Shown piece by piece: positions 1 to 7,979 of a DNA stretch of 64,000 nucleotides. The position numbers and the translations under genes were made by a program. The stretch is taken from NCBI GenBank assembly GCA_964609965.1, contig CAZSTS010000006.1, positions 1 to 64,000 on the forward strand, given 5' to 3'. Each line of letters starts with the position of its first letter. The stretch's first letter is position 1. Under the pieces are notes generated by a model. That model saw only the letters and a program-made list of their open reading frames with translations. It was not told the DNA's origin and made no database searches. The DNA comes from JAHJDR01 sp964609965 (GTDB lineage: Bacteria; UBA10199; JADGCS01).

Positions 1-115
1 CTAGATGCTAGATGCTAGATGCTAGATGCTAGATGCTAGATGCTAGATGCTAGATACTAGATACTAGATACTAGATACTAGATACGCTAGACTCTAGACG
101 CCAGACGCTAGACGT
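1..115. repeat. Heptanucleotide tandem array
   Basis: Seven perfect CTAGATG units occupy bases 1-49 and five CTAGATA units follow to base 84. They decay into CTAGACG-like units that end just before the ribosome-binding site of the next gene. The array may continue left of the window. Related CTAGATGC/CTGGATGC arrays recur at 43951-44028, 45598-45630 and 47884-47908. Confidence 0.95.
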
Positions 116-128
116 AAAAGGAGAACAT

Positions 129-632
129 ATGACAAACAAACTCACATCTTTAGAAGCCATTGGTTTTGGAATTCGTAGTGAAGAAGATGCGGCAAAGTTT
201 TACGCTCATATTGCCAAGATGATCACCAATGATATGGTACGTATTAAATATGAAAATCTTGCCAAAGAAGAAATCAATCATGGTAAAATTCTAACTGAGC
301 TCTACAAAAAAATGAGTGAGACTGACGAAAAACCACCCCGTGTTCCAGGCACTCCAAACACTGCAGAAAAAGGTGATGTACCTAAAGATATTTCTGACTC
401 ACTCGAAGATCTACTCAATCTAGCCATTGAGCGTGAAAAAAAGGCCAAAGATTTTTATTTAAAGGCAGCCAAAGAGGCTTCTGATCATTCTGGCGAAAGA
501 ATCTTTCGCTACCTAGCTACTGTTGAAGAAGGGCATGAAGCCATGCTTAAAAAAGAGTTAGAAGCCTATCTCGGTGATAAAGATTGGTACATGGGTGATG
601 CAGAGCAAGAATTCATGCATATTGGTCCTTAG
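129..632 (+). CDS. Rubrerythrin-like diiron protein (no rubredoxin domain)
   Basis: This 167-residue protein is a ferritin-like four-helix bundle of the rubrerythrin type. Two half-bundles are visible. The first has Glu18/Glu19 followed by E48-x2-H51, and the second has Glu101/Glu103 followed by E133-x2-H136, which is the expected diiron ligand pattern. The C-terminal rubredoxin [Fe(SCys)4] domain of classical rubrerythrin is missing; the protein contains no CxxC pair. Family members reduce peroxide or handle iron in the cytoplasm, but the electron donor cannot be inferred here. The start is fixed by AAGGAGAACAT directly before the ATG. The gene stands alone behind a tandem repeat array, and a degenerate TATCG-type repeat follows its stop. 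Confidence 0.85.
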   Translation: MTNKLTSLEAIGFGIRSEEDAAKFYAHIAKMITNDMVRIKYENLAKEEINHGKILTELYKKMSETDEKPPRVPGTPNTAEKGDVPKDISDSLEDLLNLAIEREKKAKDFYLKAAKEASDHSGERIFRYLATVEEGHEAMLKKELEAYLGDKDWYMGDAEQEFMHIGP

Positions 633-737
633 GGGTGTTCCTCGTTCCTTGTGCCTCGTTATTCGTAAAGATCTATCGGTTATCGCCTATCGATGATCGT
701 ATCTTGTAACCTGAACCCTCTTTCCCCTTGACTCTTT

Positions 738-767
738 TTGCAAATGATTACAAAAGGATTCTATTAT
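738..767 (+). promoter_or_regulatory. Candidate sigma-70 promoter of the small lipoprotein gene
   Basis: TTGCAA at 738-743 and TATTAT at 762-767 are separated by 18 bp, and the coding start is 37 bases beyond the -10. A stronger-looking TTGACT at 728-733 is 28 bp from the same -10, which is too far. The call rests on sequence only. Confidence 0.4.
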
Positions 768-803
768 TAATTAACACCATGTTGACCCAGGGAGGCATTA
801 AAC

Positions 804-1037
804 ATGAAAAAACTCATTACACTAATCATCGCAATCGTATTCGTAGCAGGCGTGGCTTGTAGCCAAGCACAACAGACTACAGCAGAACCTGTGCCAGCAA
901 ACACAGACAACGCTGTTGCTGCTCAAGATACTACAGCAACTCCTCAAGCAGATGCTAAAGTAGCTCCTACAACAGCTCCTGAAAAAGAAACTGTTACAGA
1001 AGTTAAAAAAGAAGAAAAAACTACTACAACTCAGTAA
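804..1037 (+). CDS. Small Ala/Thr/Lys-rich lipoprotein
   Basis: This 77-residue protein begins with a Lys-Lys charged start, a hydrophobic stretch and a lipobox-like VAGVAC with Cys19, so it is probably a lipoprotein of about 59 residues after processing. The mature part is low complexity: it is rich in Thr, Ala, Gln and Pro, then switches to a Lys/Glu-rich tail. No globular domain is recognisable. The start is supported by GGGAGGCATTAAAC before the ATG. The gene is monocistronic, with its own candidate promoter and a strong intrinsic terminator, which suggests an abundant envelope or spacer lipoprotein. The function is unknown. Confidence 0.75.
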   Translation: MKKLITLIIAIVFVAGVACSQAQQTTAEPVPANTDNAVAAQDTTATPQADAKVAPTTAPEKETVTEVKKEEKTTTTQ

Positions 1038-1065
1038 GATTTCGATGACATAAATTTAAGAAGAG

Positions 1066-1094
1066 GGGTAGGACGAAAGTCCTGCCCTTTTTTT
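1066..1094 (+). terminator. Intrinsic terminator
   Basis: A 9-bp stem (GGGTAGGAC with GTCCTGCCC, one T-G wobble) closed by a GAAA tetraloop is followed immediately by seven T residues. It lies 29 bases after the stop of the small lipoprotein gene. Confidence 0.9.
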
Positions 1095-1139
1095 GTGTGC
1101 GTATATCGTGTAGCGAATATCGAATAGCGGAAAGAGGAT

Positions 1140-2711
1140 TTAAAAAGGCAAGTAACTTCCAAGGCTACTCATCCACCTCACCCCATCTCTAGTCCGAGTC
1201 ATCATTCCTGCTCCTAAAGAGCTCAATTTTTCTCCAGCCGAGCTCGCAGCAGAAGCAAGGACCCCTGGGCCATTTGAGTCGTCGTCTTTTCCATTGCCAT
1301 TACTTCCTTTAAATTCAAGAATCGTTTGAGGAATGAGTAAAAAGCCGGCCGCTCCTGCAAAAATATAACTATAGGCTTGTTGGAGAGGGTGGATAGCGAC
1401 GCTGGCCAAAAGAAAACAGACAGAAGCTAAAGATCCTGTTATATAAGAAAGACGTTTTGTTTTTTTGTATTTTGCAAAATTGTTAACAGCCCATTCATAG
1501 TCTTCTGTGCCTGGTTCATATTCTTTTTTAATAATTCTTGTGACGCGCCTTATGTTCCATTCTACTCTGGCAGCTTCGGCCACTTGTGACCCGATTAAGG
1601 CAGTGGCTACGCCGCCTCTTACATATGTCATAGCAGATTCAAATATAGGGCCAATATCATACGTGCCCATGAACGTTGTGTTTGCATCAATGGGAGCTGC
1701 GCCTTGAGAAAGTGTTAGAAAGTAGAGGCAAAAAGCAATATTTGATCCTCCTAAAATAGCAAATATGGCTGAGTGCAAGATTGTAGAAAAATGGAGTTTA
1801 ATTCCTTTTCTATGGCGGTTTTCTTTACAAAAACGGTTGTAGATTTCTAAGGCCACTGTGGCACTGTTTTTAGCTGCCATAATAGCGTTTGCCGAAATAC
1901 CTAAGGCCAGGGCCATCGTAAACATGGGCACAGCTATTTCTTCCTGACCTTGTGCGACAGCTAAGTAAGCGCCAAGAAATAACGCATTAACTTGTGAGAA
2001 TAAGAGGCTATTAACCGTGTCTGCCCAAACAATACCGCTCTCTAATCTTTCTTTAGGTGTGTCATAAGAGAGGTTTGGTATTATTGATCGTGCATTTTTG
2101 ATAGCTGTTGCTAATGACGGAATAATCCATAAACCAAATGTGGGACCTAGATTGAGTGCTCCAAGCCCACGTAATTGCTGCGCAGAGAGTTGTGATGTAT
2201 CAACAAGATTTGCAGGAAATATATCAGAGGCAGGCGGGATATTATGTGCATCTTGAAAGACGCCGTGATCAGGATTGGTCAACCGTAATGATTCGTTTAA
2301 ACATTCACGACCTATTGCTCCAGGCACCATTGAGGCAATCTCAACAGTGTGCGCCAGTCCTCCAAAGACGATTTGTTGAAACTCGAGGTATTCTCTGTAC
2401 GCAGGTGAGTTTAGTTCTATTTCAGGGGGAGGTGTGTATCGCCCGTTTTCAGGTGGTCTGCCATGCGCAGGGACTAAAGCGTGATCCGCTGGCAGTGCCC
2501 TTGGTTGTACATGAACAACTTCAGGCCCAGGGGTGTCTGCACTCATGGCCATTGGTGCTCTATCTGTTTGGAGAGGCGGCCCAGTTTCTGTTTGCACAAC
2601 AGTTCTAGCGCCAAATCCCAATTTAGATAAAGCAGTACTTCCAACTGACGCGAGCCAGCTCACAGGTGACCAAGACATTAGTGGTGCTGCTGTTGAGGCA
2701 AAATAACTCAT
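1140..2711 (-). CDS. Orphan multi-pass membrane protein
   Basis: I do not recognise this 523-residue protein. The N-terminal 110 residues are Pro/Ala/Ser-rich with no clear signal peptide. The rest holds several hydrophobic stretches at roughly residues 185-205, 230-285, 308-335, 360-380 and 415-460, followed by an Asp/Gly-rich linker and a Ser/Gly-rich tail. A short hairpin (AAATGCC with GGCATTT, 2767-2787) lies about 60 bases upstream of its start, and no good Shine-Dalgarno sequence is visible. It has no co-oriented neighbour close enough to be an operon partner. It may be lineage-specific, like the accessory proteins at 18.6-23 kb. Confidence 0.6.
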   Translation of the reverse strand: MSYFASTAAPLMSWSPVSWLASVGSTALSKLGFGARTVVQTETGPPLQTDRAPMAMSADTPGPEVVHVQPRALPADHALVPAHGRPPENGRYTPPPEIELNSPAYREYLEFQQIVFGGLAHTVEIASMVPGAIGRECLNESLRLTNPDHGVFQDAHNIPPASDIFPANLVDTSQLSAQQLRGLGALNLGPTFGLWIIPSLATAIKNARSIIPNLSYDTPKERLESGIVWADTVNSLLFSQVNALFLGAYLAVAQGQEEIAVPMFTMALALGISANAIMAAKNSATVALEIYNRFCKENRHRKGIKLHFSTILHSAIFAILGGSNIAFCLYFLTLSQGAAPIDANTTFMGTYDIGPIFESAMTYVRGGVATALIGSQVAEAARVEWNIRRVTRIIKKEYEPGTEDYEWAVNNFAKYKKTKRLSYITGSLASVCFLLASVAIHPLQQAYSYIFAGAAGFLLIPQTILEFKGSNGNGKDDDSNGPGVLASAASSAGEKLSSLGAGMMTRTRDGVRWMSSLGSYLPF

Positions 2712-2973
2712 TTAAGTAAAATCACGCTTTCCTCAAAATGCGATAAAACATCACATCATCATATATAAATGCCAATGAAGGGCATTTTTTTGTTTTGAAT
2801 TAAAACGATTACTACTCGGTTGTTGCTTTCTCATGTTGCTAAGAAGGTTATCTATTTGGAATTATTAATAATATTCATTAGGCCTCTCTATTGATGCCAT
2901 CATCAATATACTGAGAATCCCTTAATGTCAGGATATAAAATATTAGTCAATATGGTCGTATAAATATGTGAAA

Positions 2974-4575
2974 CTATGTAACGGGATTTGATTTGTTTAA
3001 GGTAAGGCCAAATCTATAATAGAAGAGAATAACAAGCGTGATGCCGACTATAAGGCTTAAGGCAGAGACAAAGAAGATGCCATGAGAGATGAAATAGCCA
3101 GTTAAACCATAAGTAATAACGCAGATGGTAGCCACAAAACAACTATAAGGAGCTTGCGTGAGCACATGGTCCATGTGGTTGCAGCCCGCTCCAACAGAAC
3201 TCAAAATTGTTGTGTCAGAAATAGGTGAGGCATGGTCTCCAAAAATAGCCCCAGCTAAAAGAGCTCCCATCATAGGAACCAAAAGCTCTGGGGCTAGTGT
3301 CATAGCGAGAGGAACAGTAATAGGAATCATGATAGCAAAGGTTCCCCAAGAGGTTCCTGTAGAGAAACTGGTGAGACAAGAAACAAAAAAGATAAGGGCT
3401 GGAAACATCCACAAAGGAAAAGATTGATCCAAGGCTTTTGAAAGATAAAGCCCTGTTTTGAGGTCTTCTGAAATGATTGTGCCAAATGACCAGGATAAAA
3501 GAAGCGTCATGACAACAGGAAACATGACCTTTGTGCTGTGGAAAAAGATTGTGCCGATTTCTTTGATGTTTAACAAACGTCTTATAAGAAAATAAATAGA
3601 TCCAAAACAAGCGCCCATCAAACTTCCCCAAAATAAGGTTTTAGCTAAATGCATGTTTTGAAGTGCGATGAGAAGGCTGTTTTTGCCCCCAAGAAAGGCT
3701 GCGTCACCTGTTTTAAAAATAAGAAAAATACAAAAACCAATAAACGTGAAGAGAGGAATACTGAGATCTTTCATGCCAGCCTGTTTTGATTCATCATGCT
3801 TAAAGGCCTTGGCAGCTTTGTTGTTCTTATCATCTTCTACAGCACCAAGAACGTTGTCTATTGTGGCTCTTCGTTCAGCACGTTTCATAGGACCAAAATC
3901 TCTTTGTAACCAACACACGATAAAGACCATGAAGAGCGCGAGCCAGGCATATGTGTTGAGAAAAATTGATTTCATAAAAATCCCAAAAGGATTTCCTGGA
4001 TACGTAGAACCAATGCCAGCGATTCTCATTTGATTGACGACTTCGAGAACCCAGGTTGAAATAGGGGCTAAAATGCATACTGGTGCTGTTGTAGAATCGA
4101 TGATGTAAGCGAGTTTAGCGCGTGAAATTTTAAACTGGTCAGTCACGGGTCTCATGACAGCGCCAACAGTGAGACAATTAAAATAATCATCAAAAAAGAT
4201 AATGAGTCCCAAAAGCATTGTTGAAAGACCTGCGCCGCGTCTTGATTTAATATGCTTGATGGCCCATCTTCCATAGGCCGAAGATCCGCCAGTCCGATAA
4301 AGCATGCCAATGATAGTGCCTAGGAGAATACAGAAAAACAAAATGAAAAGATTCCAACTATTGTTGAAGGTTTCCCAGGACTGAAGATTAGAGATTTCGA
4401 GTTTTTCCCAAATGACGATAGAAGCGCGCTTAAGAGAATCAAAAATATGCCAATTATTTGAGATGAGGGTGCCAGAAACAATGCCTGCAAGAAGTGAGAT
4501 AATAATTCTTCGTGTGAGAAAAGCTACGATGATTGTGATAAAAGGAGGAACTAGTGAGAGCCAAGTGGGTTCCAT
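2974..4575 (-). CDS. nhaC: NhaC-family Na+/H+ antiporter-like transporter
   Basis: This is a 533-residue inner-membrane transporter with about 11-12 hydrophobic segments. NhaC-family signatures are clear: FFDDYFNCLTVG with Asp129-Asp130, then Asp146, Asp160 in YIIDSTTAPVCILAPIST (about 157-174). Near the C-terminus come FSTGTSWGTFAIMIPI and GDHASPISDTTILSS. A charged cytoplasmic loop lies near residues 228-270. Characterised family members exchange Na+ for H+, and some relatives exchange amino or organic acids. Substrate cannot be assigned here. It lies divergently from the amino-acid-catabolism block at 5-11.7 kb, separated by rpsT, so a role in substrate exchange for that pathway is possible but unproven. 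Confidence 0.88.
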   Translation of the reverse strand: MEPTWLSLVPPFITIIVAFLTRRIIISLLAGIVSGTLISNNWHIFDSLKRASIVIWEKLEISNLQSWETFNNSWNLFILFFCILLGTIIGMLYRTGGSSAYGRWAIKHIKSRRGAGLSTMLLGLIIFFDDYFNCLTVGAVMRPVTDQFKISRAKLAYIIDSTTAPVCILAPISTWVLEVVNQMRIAGIGSTYPGNPFGIFMKSIFLNTYAWLALFMVFIVCWLQRDFGPMKRAERRATIDNVLGAVEDDKNNKAAKAFKHDESKQAGMKDLSIPLFTFIGFCIFLIFKTGDAAFLGGKNSLLIALQNMHLAKTLFWGSLMGACFGSIYFLIRRLLNIKEIGTIFFHSTKVMFPVVMTLLLSWSFGTIISEDLKTGLYLSKALDQSFPLWMFPALIFFVSCLTSFSTGTSWGTFAIMIPITVPLAMTLAPELLVPMMGALLAGAIFGDHASPISDTTILSSVGAGCNHMDHVLTQAPYSCFVATICVITYGLTGYFISHGIFFVSALSLIVGITLVILFYYRFGLTLNKSNPVT

Positions 4576-4617
4576 AATAGTAAATGATTTAGAATTCGGA
4601 GTTCGTTCGCAGAATAA

Positions 4618-4866
4618 TTATTTTGCTGAAGTAGCACGCATGAGTTTTGAAACTCTGTGTGAAGCATTTTTGCTGTGGATAATGCTTCGACGACCAGCTT
4701 TGTCTATTTTGCTTTGCAATGTTTTGAGAAGAGCTGGAGCCTCTTCTTTTGAGACTGATGCTAATTTTTTGGTCAAGGTGTGGATTTCTGCTTTAACAGT
4801 TCGGTTTTTACGATTTCGTTTTAAACTCTGTCTGTGTCTTTTGAGAGCTGATTTATGGGTTGCCAT
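4618..4866 (-). CDS. rpsT: 30S ribosomal protein S20
   Basis: This 82-residue basic protein starts MATHKSALKRHRQS and contains KRNRKNRTVKAE, the S20 pattern, followed by the helical Lys/Ala-rich body. S20 binds 16S rRNA early in 30S assembly. The ATG at 4866 is chosen over an upstream in-frame start because the protein begins like the family and AAAGGAAATTCT precedes it. It is transcribed alone, with a plausible promoter at 4907-4935. Length is normal for the family. Confidence 0.97.
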   Translation of the reverse strand: MATHKSALKRHRQSLKRNRKNRTVKAEIHTLTKKLASVSKEEAPALLKTLQSKIDKAGRRSIIHSKNASHRVSKLMRATSAK

Positions 4867-4906
4867 AGAATTTCCTTTATAAAACATTAACTTGTGAGGG
4901 CGCTCC

Positions 4907-4935
4907 ACTATCAATTCCTCTATTTGAATGTCAAT
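4907..4935 (-). promoter_or_regulatory. Candidate rpsT promoter
   Basis: On the minus strand, TTGACA (4935-4930) and GATAGT (4912-4907) are separated by 17 bp. The leader to the rpsT start would be about 35 nt. Confidence 0.5.
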
Positions 4936-4956
4936 GGTTTATCAGGAAAACTTAAA

Positions 4957-4985
4957 TTGACAAGAGGGCTTTAAAAAGCCATAAG
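4957..4985 (+). promoter_or_regulatory. Candidate promoter of the catabolic block
   Basis: TTGACA at 4957-4962 and CATAAG at 4980-4985 are 17 bp apart. The spacer contains a small GGCTTT-AAA-AAGCC inverted repeat that could be an operator. It lies about 65 bases upstream of the aldehyde dehydrogenase start. Confidence 0.4.
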
Positions 4986-5049
4986 CCCGTGTTAATAAAG
5001 GAAAAAATGACTAAGCTGAAAGCCAAAAAACTTCAAAGGGGAGTGTAAA

Positions 5050-6594
5050 ATGAGCGCTAATAGCAAGTATCAAAAGGTCTTAAAGGGTCTTGGAATTGAT
5101 AATGTCAATCCAGGTGTGTCGGATGGTACTGAGTGGTTTGGGAATGGAAAAGAGATCGAAGTCACATCACCCATAGATGGTTCTGTGCTTGCCAAGGTCA
5201 AACAAGCCAATCCCGATGATTATAAAAGAGTGATCAAAAGTGCTCAAGAAGCCTTTAAAGTTTGGCGACAAGTGCCTGCTCCAAAAAGAGGAGAGGTTAT
5301 TCGTCAACTTGGTGAAGCCTTGAGAGCAAAAAAAGAATTGTTAGGATCTCTCGTGACAATTGAGATGGGTAAAACAATTCAAGAAGGACTTGGTGAAGTT
5401 CAAGAAATGATCGATATTTGTGACTATGCTTGTGGTCAGTCTCGCATGCTTTATGGTGTGCAAACACATAGTGAGAGAGCTCAGCACAGACTTTTTGAGC
5501 AGTGGCATCCCGTCGGGATCGTGGGAATTATTTCCGCATTTAATTTTCCAGTAGCTGTGTGGAGTTGGAATCTGGCTATCGCACTTATTTGTGGAGATGT
5601 CTGTGTTTGGAAACCTGCCAGTCCGACACCTCTCACTGCTATTGCTTGTCAGAAAATATTTGAAGAGGTTCTAAAAAACAACAATATGCCAGGTGCTATT
5701 TCGACCCTTATCACAGGAAAAGGTTCAGAAATAGGAGAGCTCTTAAATCTCGATAAAAATGTAAACCTAGTTTCTTACACAGGATCAACTAAGCTTGGTA
5801 AACACATAGCCAAAGTAGTGGGTGAGCGTTTAGGAAAAACAATCTTAGAGCTAGGTGGTAATAACGCTATTATTATTACAAAGAACGCTGATCTTGAACT
5901 TGCTGCAAAAAATGTTCTTTTTGGGGCTGTGGGAACAGCAGGCCAGCGTTGCACATCCACACGTCGCGTGATTATCGAAGATGCTGTGTATGGTAAATTC
6001 AAAAAACTGATTACAGAGTATTATAAAAAAGTAACAATAGGTGATCCCTTAGATGAGTCGTATCTCATGGGTCCTCTTGTAGAACCAAAAGCAGTTGAGA
6101 CAATGATGGCTGCTATCGAAGAAGTGAAAAAGCAAGGTGGCAAAATTCTTTGTGGTGGTGAATGCCTAGATGGCGAAAAATATGCAGGGGGATGTTATGC
6201 CACGCCAGCTATTGCCGAAGTCAAAAACGAATACGCCATTGTGCAAGAAGAAACCTTTGCTCCTATTCTCTATCTCATCAATTATGGTGATTCATTAGAA
6301 GACGCGATTGCTATTCAAAACAATGTGCCACAAGGTTTGAGCTCAGCAATTTTTACGAACAATCTCATTGAGTCCGAAACTTTCCTCAGTCATGTTGGTT
6401 CTGATTGTGGGATCGCTAATGTTAATTTAGGAACAAGTGGGGCTGAGATTGGATTAGCCTTTGGGGGTGAGAAGGAAACAGGCGGCGGTAGAGAGAGTGG
6501 GTCTGATGCTTGGAAGGCGTACATGCGCAGACAATCGAATACGGTCAATTGGAGTGAAAGTGTAGCGCTAGCGCAAGGGATAAAGTTTGATTAA
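5050..6594 (+). CDS. ALDH7-type (2-aminoadipate semialdehyde) dehydrogenase
   Basis: This 514-residue protein is an NAD(P)+-dependent aldehyde dehydrogenase of the ALDH7/antiquitin group. Catalytic features are all present: Asn165 in SAFNFPVAVW, Lys188 in VWKPASPTP, Glu267 in LELGGNNAII and nucleophile Cys301 in GTAGQRCTSTRR. Family members oxidise 2-aminoadipate 6-semialdehyde, its cyclic form piperideine-6-carboxylate, or betaine aldehyde. The neighbouring glutaryl-CoA dehydrogenase and aminotransferase favour aminoadipate semialdehyde from lysine; this is inference from context. The start has a strong AGGGGAGTGTAAA site. A 110-bp hairpin element separates it from the next gene, so co-transcription through it is possible but not assured. 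Confidence 0.9.
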   Translation: MSANSKYQKVLKGLGIDNVNPGVSDGTEWFGNGKEIEVTSPIDGSVLAKVKQANPDDYKRVIKSAQEAFKVWRQVPAPKRGEVIRQLGEALRAKKELLGSLVTIEMGKTIQEGLGEVQEMIDICDYACGQSRMLYGVQTHSERAQHRLFEQWHPVGIVGIISAFNFPVAVWSWNLAIALICGDVCVWKPASPTPLTAIACQKIFEEVLKNNNMPGAISTLITGKGSEIGELLNLDKNVNLVSYTGSTKLGKHIAKVVGERLGKTILELGGNNAIIITKNADLELAAKNVLFGAVGTAGQRCTSTRRVIIEDAVYGKFKKLITEYYKKVTIGDPLDESYLMGPLVEPKAVETMMAAIEEVKKQGGKILCGGECLDGEKYAGGCYATPAIAEVKNEYAIVQEETFAPILYLINYGDSLEDAIAIQNNVPQGLSSAIFTNNLIESETFLSHVGSDCGIANVNLGTSGAEIGLAFGGEKETGGGRESGSDAWKAYMRRQSNTVNWSESVALAQGIKFD

Positions 6595-6603
6595 GGGAGG
6601 AGG

Positions 6604-6713
6604 AAGGTTGTCATTGTATTGTTTTTGACATGCATTTCTCGATTTTCTGGATACGCATGATTTGGTAGTAGTTCGACGTTCAAAGCATGTAAAAACAATA
6701 CAATGACAACCTT
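6604..6713. repeat. 110-bp hairpin element (MITE-like)
   Basis: The left arm 6604-6633 and right arm 6685-6713 are complementary over 29 bp with one single-base bulge (an extra G on the left). The loop is 51 bases. Arms begin AAGGTTGTCATTG. There is no obvious target-site duplication and no T-tract, so a transposon-derived hairpin or processing structure fits better than a terminator. Confidence 0.85.
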
Positions 6714-6775
6714 AATGGTTTGGTAGTGAGTTTGTCTGCGCTTTTTTAATTTAGGAAAAAGGGAGAGAGGAAATT

Positions 6776-7951
6776 ATGGCTTATCAAGCACTTGATTTTT
6801 ATGATATTGAGGAACTTCTTTCTGATGAAGAAAAATTGGTTCGAGACATGGCACGAAAATTTGTGACCAAAGAAGTTGTGCCTGTGATTGGTGAGCATTT
6901 CGAAAAAGCGACTTTTCCTAAAAAACTTATTTCTCAACTTGGTGAGCTTGGGTTCTTAGGTCCCTTTGTCCCCACAGAGTATGGCGGTCCAGGATGTACG
7001 TACAGCATGTATGGACTTATCTGCCAAGAACTCGAACGAGGTGATTCAGGAGTCAGAAGCTTTGCTTCTGTTCAAGGTAGTCTTGTCATGTACCCCATCC
7101 TTACTTTTGGTTCAGAAGAACAAAAGAAAACTTATCTTCCTAAATTAGCAAAAGGAGAATGGATTGGGTGTTTTGGTCTTACCGAACCTGATGCAGGCTC
7201 AGACCCTAGTTCAATGCTAACAAGGGCTAAAAAAGATGGTGATCATTGGGTGCTCAATGGAACAAAAATGTGGATCACAAATGGTTCCATGGCTGATATT
7301 GCCGTTGTTTGGGCAAAGGATGAGCAAGGTAAAATCCGTGGTTTTGTTGTCCATAAAGATGACAAAGGTTTTTCAACTTTAGATCAGAAAAATAAAATGT
7401 CCCTTAGGGCATCAGTCACTTCCGAACTTATTTTAGAAGATGTTCGTATCCCTGCTGATCGTGAACTCCCAAATACAGATGGTCTCAAAAGCCCTCTTAT
7501 GTGTCTCAACTCTGCGCGTTATGGTATTGCGTGGGGCTCTGTTGGTACACTTCAGGCTGTGTATGATGAGGCTTTGAGTTACACAAAAGAAAGAATTCAA
7601 TTTAGTAAACCCATAGCTTCTTTTCAAATCACGCAAAGCAAACTAGTCGAAATAGCCACTGACCTGACAAACTCTCAACTCATGGCGTATCGATTAGGGC
7701 GTTTGGCTGATGCTAAAAAAATGAAGCATTACCATGTTTCCATGGCAAAAAGACATAATGTTAACGCAGCACTTAATGCCGCCAGAAAGGCCAGGGGCAT
7801 GTTGGGTGCCAATGGGATCACTTTGGAATATCAAACCATCCGTCATATGTGCAATATGGAATCAGTCCACACCTATGAAGGGACATTTGATATTCATACA
7901 TTAATTTTGGGTAAGTATTTTACAGGGCTTTCAGCTTTTGGTAACGAATAG
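6776..7951 (+). CDS. gcdH: Glutaryl-CoA dehydrogenase
   Basis: This 391-residue acyl-CoA dehydrogenase closely matches the glutaryl-CoA dehydrogenase subgroup. Distinctive stretches include RSFASVQGSLVMYPI, GLTEPDAGSDPSSM, SLRASVTSELILEDVRIP and NSARYGIAWG, with the catalytic base Glu368 in MESVHTYEGTFD near the C-terminus. The enzyme oxidatively decarboxylates glutaryl-CoA to crotonyl-CoA and CO2 using FAD and an electron-transfer flavoprotein, in lysine and tryptophan breakdown. The start has a GGGAGAGAGGAAATT site. It lies 28 bases upstream of a 2-oxoacid:ferredoxin oxidoreductase, which could make its glutaryl-CoA substrate from 2-oxoadipate. No ETF genes are in the window. Confidence 0.93.
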   Translation: MAYQALDFYDIEELLSDEEKLVRDMARKFVTKEVVPVIGEHFEKATFPKKLISQLGELGFLGPFVPTEYGGPGCTYSMYGLICQELERGDSGVRSFASVQGSLVMYPILTFGSEEQKKTYLPKLAKGEWIGCFGLTEPDAGSDPSSMLTRAKKDGDHWVLNGTKMWITNGSMADIAVVWAKDEQGKIRGFVVHKDDKGFSTLDQKNKMSLRASVTSELILEDVRIPADRELPNTDGLKSPLMCLNSARYGIAWGSVGTLQAVYDEALSYTKERIQFSKPIASFQITQSKLVEIATDLTNSQLMAYRLGRLADAKKMKHYHVSMAKRHNVNAALNAARKARGMLGANGITLEYQTIRHMCNMESVHTYEGTFDIHTLILGKYFTGLSAFGNE

Positions 7952-7979
7952 ATATATCAGAACGCGAAAGAGGAAAATA

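Noticed and set aside
1..115. CRISPR array
   Set aside because: Units are only 7 bp, contiguous and without spacers; no cas genes are present.
2156..2608. 150-codon plus-strand frame opposite the orphan membrane protein
   Set aside because: It is antisense to a longer frame with membrane-protein composition, and its Gln/Leu-rich product and lack of a ribosome site mark it as a shadow.
2767..2795. Intrinsic terminator (AAATGCC/GGCATTT stem followed by T residues on the plus strand)
   Set aside because: No plus-strand gene ends before it. It lies upstream of one minus-strand gene and downstream of another, with the T-tract on the wrong side for both.
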